A stretch of 6,469 bases of DNA, from contig JACCYC010000057.1 in assembly GCA_013696665.1 (NCBI GenBank), positions 1 to 6,469 on the forward strand, in the 5' to 3' direction. Source of the DNA: Burkholderiaceae bacterium. Its GTDB lineage: Bacteria; Pseudomonadota; Gammaproteobacteria; Burkholderiales; Burkholderiaceae_F. The notes under the pieces are model-generated. The model was not told the DNA's origin. It did not search any database and saw only the letters and a list, made by a program, of their open reading frames with translations. Position numbers and translations under genes: made by a program. Positions 1 through 5,065 of this stretch are shown here, piece by piece (the first letter of the stretch is position 1; each line of letters begins with the position of its first letter).

Positions 1-258
1 TTTCACGCCGTTCAGGTGTCCGACGTACACCAGATCCCTCAAGTACTCCTCTCGTGCCTTGCGGATGTCGCGCCCGCGCCAGCGCACTTCGCCTGCTGTG
101 GGTTGCAGCAGGCCGCACAAAATTCGCAACAGACTGGTTTTGCCCGTCCCGTTTGCTCCGGCGACACGAAGCAGCGAGCCGGGCGCTACCGTGAATTCGA
201 GTCCGGCAAACAGTGTCCTGTCGCCTCGTTCGCAGCTGAGATGAGTCGCTTCGAGCAT
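1..258 (-). CDS. ccmA: CcmA, haem exporter ATP-binding protein (N-terminal part, cut by window edge)
   Basis: This is the first 86 residues of an ABC ATPase that begins MLEATHLSCERGDRTLF. The Walker A motif GANGTGKT lies at residues 34-41, followed by LLRILCGLLQPTAGEV, and the visible part ends in YVGHLNGVK. The YxGH motif just before the Q-loop region and the short MLEA-type N-terminus are typical of CcmA rather than of other ABC ATPases. CcmA works with CcmB in the inner membrane, where ATP hydrolysis serves delivery of haem to CcmE during cytochrome c maturation. The full protein is usually about 200-210 residues, so more than half lies outside the window, including Walker B and the signature motif. 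The ATG at 258 is the only plausible start, because an in-frame TAA lies four codons upstream (268-270). No good Shine-Dalgarno sequence is visible. The gene is divergent from the response regulator gene. Identification is by family recall, not by search. Confidence 0.9.
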   Translation of the reverse strand, partial: MLEATHLSCERGDRTLFAGLEFTVAPGSLLRVAGANGTGKTSLLRILCGLLQPTAGEVRWRGRDIRKAREEYLRDLVYVGHLNGVK

Positions 259-266
259 CGGCAGGC

Positions 267-272
267 GTTATA
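267..272 (-). promoter_or_regulatory. Possible -10 element in front of ccmA
   Basis: Read on the minus strand this is TATAAC, five of six matches to the sigma-70 -10 consensus. No good -35 hexamer is found 16-18 bp upstream. The hexamer is only 8 bp from the ccmA ATG, so a transcript from it would have almost no leader. It may be chance. Confidence 0.2.
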
Positions 273-367
273 AGCGATGCAGCGCCGACGCGATAGTCGG
301 AATACGGCTTCCCCCCGCACTGCGTGACATTACGGGCGGCAAACGGTTCGATTGACCGCAGCGATGT

Positions 368-400
368 GCGCAATTCCGCGCATGGGGCAAGTAATTGCGC
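368..400. repeat. Inverted repeat GCGCAATT-N17-AATTGCGC, candidate operator
   Basis: The left arm GCGCAATT is at 368-375 and the right arm AATTGCGC at 393-400. They are perfect reverse complements, 17 bp apart. A second, interleaved pair is CCGCGCA (376-382) with TGCGCGG (396-402), so the segment could form alternative hairpins. It lies just upstream of a TACAAT hexamer and about 60 bp before the regulator start. The arm centres are 25 bp apart, between two and two and a half helical turns, which would suit two dimer half-sites or a paired operator. Which protein binds it, if any, cannot be told; autoregulation by the adjacent LuxR-type regulator is one option. Confidence 0.45.
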
Positions 401-404
401 GGTC

Positions 405-410
405 TACAAT
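405..410 (+). promoter_or_regulatory. Possible -10 element of the response regulator gene
   Basis: TACAAT matches the sigma-70 -10 consensus at five of six positions and would start a transcript near 417, giving a leader of about 45 nt. The bases 16-18 bp upstream (around 381-388) do not resemble TTGACA, so this promoter would need an activator or another sigma factor, or is not real. The inverted repeat at 368-400 covers the place where the -35 would be. Confidence 0.3.
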
Positions 411-461
411 GCCGGCCTCGCGCGCTCGAACACACTCGGTCGCAGCGCTCGAACCCATCCC

Positions 462-1115
462 ATGAAAATACTTGTCGTCGACGATCACTCGCTCATCACC
501 GATGCCCTGAGCATCCTGTTTTTGGATCTCGATCCGACGGCTGAGGTCATCACAACGCGGACCGCCGAAGGCGCCCTGCAGATCCAGGACGAGCAGCCCG
601 AGCTGGACCTTGTTGTCCTCGATCTGGGAATGCCCGGCGTGTCAGGTACGGCGCTGCTCGAAGCAATGGTCGCGAAGGCGCCCGAGATGAAAATTCTCGT
701 GCTGTCTGGCAACCAGGATCAACGCAGCGTGATGCGCGTGCTGCAACTGGGGGCTGCGGGCTTTGTTCCGAAATCGATGGCATCCGAGACATTGCTGTCG
801 GCCGTCAAGTTTGTCCTATCGGGCGGCGTTTACATCCCGGCCGATCTGCTCGAAGAGGTCAATCGCGCAGGCATCTTTGGAAATTCGGAACGCCTGCGCG
901 AACAGAATGGCGGACGTGTCGAACTCACTGAGCGGCAGCAGCAGGTGCTTCAGCTGCTCGCACGCGGCGCGCCCATCAAGATCATCTGTCGCGAGCTGGG
1001 TCTATCTGAAGGCACGGTCAAGACCCACGTCACCGCAATCTACCGAGCCTTCGGCGCATCCAACCGTACCGAGGCACTGTTGGCTGCACGCCGCCACGGG
1101 TACGACATCGGTTGA
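462..1115 (+). CDS. NarL/LuxR-family two-component response regulator
   Basis: This 217-residue protein has an N-terminal receiver (about 1-120) and a C-terminal LuxR-type helix-turn-helix (about 155-209). The receiver shows the acidic pair D7-D8 in ILVVDDHS, the phosphoacceptor D54 in VVLDLGMPG, S82 in the Thr/Ser position (LVLSG) and K104 in FVPKS, so phosphorylation chemistry looks intact. The output domain begins LTERQQQVLQLLARG and carries LSEGTVKTHV, the recognition-helix signature of the family. Such proteins dimerise when phosphorylated and bind DNA as transcription factors. The ATG at 462 is preferred over a GTG at 324 because MKILVVDDH is the normal receiver start. No Shine-Dalgarno sequence is evident before it. 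The gene converges on the hybrid kinase gene, which is the likely phosphodonor. The target genes are unknown. The family is certain; the specific role is not. Confidence 0.93.
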   Translation: MKILVVDDHSLITDALSILFLDLDPTAEVITTRTAEGALQIQDEQPELDLVVLDLGMPGVSGTALLEAMVAKAPEMKILVLSGNQDQRSVMRVLQLGAAGFVPKSMASETLLSAVKFVLSGGVYIPADLLEEVNRAGIFGNSERLREQNGGRVELTERQQQVLQLLARGAPIKIICRELGLSEGTVKTHVTAIYRAFGASNRTEALLAARRHGYDIG

Positions 1116-1129
1116 TCGGTAGCCGCAAG

Positions 1130-3055
1130 TCAGGTTGCGTCGCCCGCAGCAGCCGTCTCCACTACCGTTAGCCTTGCGACCGGTAGGGTCGTCATACCCA
1201 GCATCTCGGCCAGCGTGTTGTTCAACACGGCCGCAGTAGTAGGCTTCTGCAACACCACGGGTTCTTCGACTCGGCTGCGTGCGATTGCCGATGCCATCGT
1301 AGGATTGAGTACCAGCCGCTCGTGCATCACGCGCTGAAACTCCGCCATCACGTCAACACCCTGCACGGCGGTCAGCATCACCACCGGGACCGGAAAGCCG
1401 ACCAGCTCGCGCACCCTGAATACCGCTTCGACACCGCTGATCGAGTGCGGTCCGAGATTGTGATCGGCAAGAATCGCGTCGATTCTGGCCTGCACACTGA
1501 TGCGTTTGATCAGCTGTGCGTTGTATCCGGTTGAGGGCACCACCTCGGCGCCCCACGACTTGATCAGCCGCGTCAGGCTGTTCAGGATCTCGATGTTGTC
1601 TTCGATTACGACAAATGTGAATCCGTTGAGCGGGCGGATCGTGACGTCGATTGTTTCCGGCGAGCTACGCTTGATACGCAGCGGCGAGCTCGAGCGCGGC
1701 ACTTCCACGCGAAAGACCGTGCCAGTGCCCGGACGTGTGGTCACGATCAACGGGTGGCCGAGCAGCCCGCAGATGCGCTTGACGATCGACAGGCCGAGGC
1801 CGAAGCCCGAGCCGCTGTTCTCGGCCTTGGAGCTTTCGCCGCGATAAAACTCTTCGAAGATCCGGTCAAGCTCGCCCTGCTTGATGCCGGGCCCGGTATC
1901 CCAGATCTCCAGACTCATCAAGCCGTTGCGCGGGCGCGCAGCCAGCAGCACCCCGCCCTTCTGCGTGTAGCGAATTGCATTGGCAAGAAGATTGCGGATC
2001 ACCCGCTGCAACAGCAGCGCATCGCTGTCGAGCGGCACGCCGCCGCGCCGAATGCGCAGCGACAGGCCCTTGGACGCGGCCAGTGGCGTGAACTCCTGCT
2101 CGAGCAGCGAGAACATGTCGTCGATCACGACCTGCTCGACGCGCGGCTGTATCGAACCCGAATCAAGCCGCGAGATCTCGAGCAGCTCTTCGACGAGCTT
2201 CGACAATGTCTCGACCGCCGTCGACAGATTGTTCACCAACGGTTCGAGCGGCCCGTGTGCTCTCTTTTTCAGCAGCGACACATAGATGCCGATCGCCTGC
2301 AGCGGCTGGCGCAGATCGTGGCTCGCTGCTGCAAAGAACTGTGTCTTCGAGCGCGTGGCGTTCTCCGCCTCGCGCCGCGCATCCTCAGCCATGCGTTTCT
2401 CGGCGACGAGCTGCTCGACCAGCACTTCGTTCTCGTAAGTATTCTTGACCGACTCGAACACCGCGTTGCCGAAATCACGTCCATAAAGCACGGTGAACAG
2501 GAACACCGCTGTCATCACTACGGCCGCGGTGTAGTAGGTCGGGTCCTGCTCCAACACCATGCGGGCGATCAGCGGCAGAACCGCGAGCAGCATGAAGGCG
2601 TGGAACGCCGGCCGATGACTTGCGTAGAGGGTCAGCGTGCCAAATGCCACGCTCAACACCACAGCGACCAGTACCACCTGATGCAATGGCTGGTTGCTCG
2701 AAAAAAACATGAACCCCGCGATGCCCCATAGCGCACCCGACACCACCGCCTGCACAACCCAGCGCGTAGCCCAGCTGTCGACAGAATCGGCGGAACGATC
2801 GGTGCGCCGGAACTTGTACGAGAGGCGCAATCGCGACAACGACTCGAGCAGTATCACGAGCGACCAGCCGAGCAAAAGATCCTGACTGGTCGAATTCCAC
2901 AGCACCATCACCAGTGCGAAAGCACCCACGATGCTCACCAGCACCGACTGCGGCACCTGCCGATACACCGACGCCATCACACCGGCTAGAATTTTTTCTT
3001 GCCGCTGCTCAGGTGTCTCTTCGGCAAAGCCGAATCGGGTCAGCGGGCCGGACAT
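1130..3055 (-). CDS. Membrane-bound hybrid sensor histidine kinase with C-terminal receiver
   Basis: The protein has 641 residues. Its N-terminal third appears to hold six membrane helices (about 37-53, 58-76, 97-118, 124-144, 150-168 and 174-191), with no recognisable periplasmic sensor domain. A charged, probably coiled-coil linker (about 200-238) follows. The dimerisation and phosphoacceptor segment is FFAAASHDLRQPL, with H246. The ATPase domain shows the N box NLLANAIRYT (355-364), the G1 motif DTGPG (386-390) and the G2 motif GSGFGLGLS (415-423). A receiver (about 479-620) has E485-D486, phosphoacceptor D531, T562 and K604. The SHDLRQPL kinases commonly pair with LuxR-type regulators, as the convergent gene 14 bp away encodes. 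The ATG at 3055 is 27 bp after the ldcA stop codon, so co-transcription with ldcA is likely. No clear Shine-Dalgarno sequence precedes it. The T-to-K spacing in the receiver is about 20 residues longer than usual. The signal sensed is unknown. Confidence 0.93.
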   Translation of the reverse strand: MSGPLTRFGFAEETPEQRQEKILAGVMASVYRQVPQSVLVSIVGAFALVMVLWNSTSQDLLLGWSLVILLESLSRLRLSYKFRRTDRSADSVDSWATRWVVQAVVSGALWGIAGFMFFSSNQPLHQVVLVAVVLSVAFGTLTLYASHRPAFHAFMLLAVLPLIARMVLEQDPTYYTAAVVMTAVFLFTVLYGRDFGNAVFESVKNTYENEVLVEQLVAEKRMAEDARREAENATRSKTQFFAAASHDLRQPLQAIGIYVSLLKKRAHGPLEPLVNNLSTAVETLSKLVEELLEISRLDSGSIQPRVEQVVIDDMFSLLEQEFTPLAASKGLSLRIRRGGVPLDSDALLLQRVIRNLLANAIRYTQKGGVLLAARPRNGLMSLEIWDTGPGIKQGELDRIFEEFYRGESSKAENSGSGFGLGLSIVKRICGLLGHPLIVTTRPGTGTVFRVEVPRSSSPLRIKRSSPETIDVTIRPLNGFTFVVIEDNIEILNSLTRLIKSWGAEVVPSTGYNAQLIKRISVQARIDAILADHNLGPHSISGVEAVFRVRELVGFPVPVVMLTAVQGVDVMAEFQRVMHERLVLNPTMASAIARSRVEEPVVLQKPTTAAVLNNTLAEMLGMTTLPVARLTVVETAAAGDAT

Positions 3056-3075
3056 GGCGTGATCGGTGCTGTCAT
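3040..3075 (-). other. Eleven-codon open frame overlapping the kinase start
   Basis: An ATG at 3075 opens a frame that reads MTAPITPCPAR and stops at TGA (3042-3040), overlapping the kinase ATG (3055) out of frame. It has no visible Shine-Dalgarno sequence. It could divert ribosomes from the kinase start or be chance. There is no evidence that it is translated. Confidence 0.12.
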
Positions 3076-3085
3076 GGGCCGATCA
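3060..3085. repeat. Inverted repeat TGATCGG-N12-CCGATCA between ldcA and the kinase gene
   Basis: The arms are TGATCGG at 3060-3066 and CCGATCA at 3079-3085, perfect over 7 bp with a 12 bp spacer. On the transcribed minus strand the repeat starts in the ldcA stop codon and ends 4 nt before the kinase ATG. As RNA it could form a hairpin over the place where ribosomes load; as DNA it could be an operator. It is not a classic intrinsic terminator, because no U-run follows. Confidence 0.35.
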
Positions 3086-4000
3086 TAGGCGAGGCAAGCG
3101 CGGCCGAGTCAGATTTGGATAACGACTGAGATCAAGCACTGCGGCTCCCCCACGCTTGACGGCCAATCGCGCCCGCCCGCCGACGGGCAGCGTCAATTTG
3201 CGTGGACTGTGCCCAAAGGGAAGCCCGGTAAACACCGGTACGGTTGCGACCTCACGCACGCGGGTGATGACGGAGGCCAGATCGAAACCATTGTCGGTTG
3301 GCATTGGCGTGATCGGCGAAAAATCCCCAAGCACAATCGCGGCTTGTCGTTGCAGCACGCCGGCGTGCGCGAGCTGATAAAACATGCGCTCGAGCTTGTA
3401 AGCCGGCTCGTTGACGTCTTCCAAAAACAGAATGCCGTTGCGTACGCGTGGAAAGTACCGCGTGCCTAGCAGCGCTGTCACCATTGCCAGATTGCCGCCC
3501 CAAAGGCGGCCGGACACATCAGCGATCGGCCCATCGAGCTGTAGCCCGACGCTGTATTGGTCGGTGTCCAATAAATCGAAAAAATGCTGCAGCGTAAATG
3601 TGTTGGGATCAGTTGCACCGAAGTCGCCCGCAGACGGACCGGCGAAGCTGATGCCTCCATGCGTGAGATAGGCAAGATTGAACGCCGTGAAATCGCTGTA
3701 GCCGACCATCAGCGGCGCGCGCTCTTTGATCGCTTTGAAGTCAATGCGGTCAAGCAGGCGCGACAAGCCATAGCCCCCGCGCGCGCACAGGACAACATCG
3801 ACCGCACGATCGGTTGCGAAGCGCTGCAAATCATGCAGGCGCACGTCATCGCTGCCCGCAAAGCGCTGATGCCGTTCGAAAACGCTGTCGCCGGCCGCCA
3901 CGCGCCAGCCGCAAGCCGCAAACAGTGCCGCCGTGCGGTCAATTAGAGAGGGATCCGGGATAAAGCCGGAAGGTGCGATGAGGCCGAGTGTCTTACTCAC
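3083..4000 (-). CDS. ldcA: LdcA, murein tetrapeptide L,D-carboxypeptidase (peptidase family S66)
   Basis: The protein has 305 residues, against 304 in the E. coli enzyme, and can be followed along it from LIAPSG near the N-terminus to the C-terminal end. LdcA removes the terminal D-Ala from murein tetrapeptides in the cytoplasm so that the resulting tripeptides can be recycled into cell wall precursors. The Ser-Glu-His triad of family S66 is visible: S102 in GYSDFTAF, E194 in LFLEDVNEP and H264 in FGHSPRKLTLP. RGGYG at 75-79 and LWGGNLAM at 167-173 are also conserved. There is no signal peptide, as expected for a cytoplasmic enzyme. The start is GTG at 4000, which overlaps the end of tadA by 8 bp, so translation is probably coupled. 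The kinase gene follows after 27 bp. Confidence 0.94.
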   Translation of the reverse strand: MSKTLGLIAPSGFIPDPSLIDRTAALFAACGWRVAAGDSVFERHQRFAGSDDVRLHDLQRFATDRAVDVVLCARGGYGLSRLLDRIDFKAIKERAPLMVGYSDFTAFNLAYLTHGGISFAGPSAGDFGATDPNTFTLQHFFDLLDTDQYSVGLQLDGPIADVSGRLWGGNLAMVTALLGTRYFPRVRNGILFLEDVNEPAYKLERMFYQLAHAGVLQRQAAIVLGDFSPITPMPTDNGFDLASVITRVREVATVPVFTGLPFGHSPRKLTLPVGGRARLAVKRGGAAVLDLSRYPNLTRPRLPRL

Positions 4001-4985
4001 AATCGTCCGCGTCGGCCGGCAAGGCTCCCTGCCGCTTCAATTCGCGACGCTCGACAAAAAAACTGGAGATGAGGCGACGGCTTTCTTCAGCCAGAACATC
4101 ACCCCTCACCTTGGTGTGATGGTTCAGCTTGGGTATTGCGAACAGATCGATCACGCTGCCGCACGCGCCGGTCTTGGTATCCGCCGCACCGTAAATGAGC
4201 CTCCTGATCCGCGCGTGCTGCATCGCACCCGCGCACATCGCACACGGCTCGAGCGTCACGTACAGCTCGCAATCGTTAAGTCGATAGTTGCCGAGCAACT
4301 GCGCTGCGGCGCGCATTGCTCGAATCTCCGCATGGGCGGTCGGGTCGGCATTGCCGATCGGCTGGTTGAATCCCGTCGCCAGGATCTTGTTGTCTTTGAC
4401 AACCACCGCCCCGACCGGCACTTCAGCCAGAGCCCAGGCGTTATGCGCCTGGTCGAGCGCCAGCCGCATGAAGGTTTCATCGCTGCTCGCTTCGCCGGCT
4501 ATGTTGGGACGACCTTCTCCGCCTTCGGTGACTTCGATCTGACGGGCGAGCCACGCCTGGCGGCGCGATTCACGCTGTGCCTCATTCGCGCTGCGAGCTT
4601 GCGCAACAGCGTCGGCAACGCGCTCGAAGTCGAGTTGTTGTGCAGCGTCTGACAGCCAATCCGGCAGCGAGCCCCTGCGGTAGTCGGTGCCGTAATCCGA
4701 GCGTTGCAGGAAGCCCGCATCTACCATCCAGCGACGTAGTTCGACGTGATCGGTGGCAACCATCACACCGGCACCCGCCAGAAATCGCTTGAGGATTTCG
4801 TTGGCATCCTTTTCAGTGAACAACGCGCCCGAGGGGAATGCCAACGCCGCGCTCGCAAAAAGCAATTCCAGGTCGCCGCCGGCCTTTTGCTGCAGCGTGG
4901 ACAAATGCACACCCTGGCGCAAGGCCAGCTGCGACATCCGCTCGACCCAATCGTTCGCGCTGAGCGCGGCGCTGATCTCGTTCAT
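3993..4985 (-). CDS. tadA: TadA, tRNA(adenine34) deaminase with an N-terminal DUF2087-like domain
   Basis: The C-terminal half (about 169-320) is a full TadA. It has the zinc and catalytic motif HAE (H218, E220), the zinc cysteines in LEPCAMC (C248, C251), EVPVGAVVV near its start, and KTGACGS and LNHHTKVRG towards its end. TadA deaminates A34 of tRNA-Arg(ACG) to inosine and is normally 150-170 residues and essential. Here the protein is 330 residues. The extra N-terminus (about 36-104) resembles DUF2087, with FTEKDANEILKRF and DHVELRRWMVDAGFLQR. A charged, Ala-rich linker (about 110-168) joins the two parts. The function of the extra domain is unknown. The ATG at 4985 is supported by an in-frame TAG four codons upstream, and no internal start with a usable ribosome site was found just before the deaminase part. 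The end overlaps ldcA by 8 bp, and guaA ends 80 bp upstream. Confidence 0.92.
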   Translation of the reverse strand: MNEISAALSANDWVERMSQLALRQGVHLSTLQQKAGGDLELLFASAALAFPSGALFTEKDANEILKRFLAGAGVMVATDHVELRRWMVDAGFLQRSDYGTDYRRGSLPDWLSDAAQQLDFERVADAVAQARSANEAQRESRRQAWLARQIEVTEGGEGRPNIAGEASSDETFMRLALDQAHNAWALAEVPVGAVVVKDNKILATGFNQPIGNADPTAHAEIRAMRAAAQLLGNYRLNDCELYVTLEPCAMCAGAMQHARIRRLIYGAADTKTGACGSVIDLFAIPKLNHHTKVRGDVLAEESRRLISSFFVERRELKRQGALPADADDCE

Positions 4986-5065
4986 CCGCGCAGTCTACTA
5001 ACACCTCTCACGCAACCATCAACTGCGCTGGCTGGACGCGGCTCGGGCAACCCTAGCGCTCCTAT
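4986..5065 (-). other. Gap between guaA and tadA, no clear terminator or promoter
   Basis: These 80 bp on the minus strand show no strong hairpin followed by a U-run and no convincing pair of -35 and -10 hexamers. The best guess, TTGATG with TAGACT, has a 19 bp spacer and would lie almost on the tadA start. Read-through from guaA into tadA is therefore plausible but unproven. Confidence 0.4.

Larger units (their letters stand above)
259..461. other. Divergent intergenic region between ccmA and the response regulator gene
   Basis: These 203 bp separate two divergent genes and must hold at least the regulator promoter, and probably that of ccmA if it starts a transcript. Visible elements are a TATAAC hexamer on the minus strand (267-272), an 8+8 bp inverted repeat (368-400) and a TACAAT hexamer on the plus strand (405-410). 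An open reading frame extends the regulator upstream to a GTG at 324. Its extra 46 residues do not resemble a receiver-domain N-terminus, so the region is treated as non-coding. Confidence 0.7.

Noticed and set aside
16..273. An 85-codon open frame on the plus strand opposite ccmA
   Set aside because: The minus strand encodes a clear ABC ATPase with a Walker A motif here; the plus frame has no family features.
324..461. Upstream extension of the response regulator from a GTG at 324
   Set aside because: The 46 extra residues are unlike any receiver N-terminus, and the ATG at 462 gives the standard MKILVVDDH start.
1124..1139. Small hairpin CGCAA-GTCAGG-TTGCG between the two convergent stop codons as a bidirectional terminator
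   Set aside because: The stem is only 5 bp, overlaps the kinase stop codon, and has no U-run on either side.
1754..2731. A 325-codon open frame on the plus strand, antisense to the kinase gene
   Set aside because: Its translation is rich in Arg, His, Gln and Ala with no recognisable domain, and it lies wholly opposite conserved kinase motifs. This is the usual shadow frame of a GC-rich gene.
3933..4652. A 239-codon open frame on the plus strand opposite tadA and the start of ldcA
   Set aside because: No domain is recognisable and it runs opposite the conserved deaminase motifs, so it is a shadow frame.
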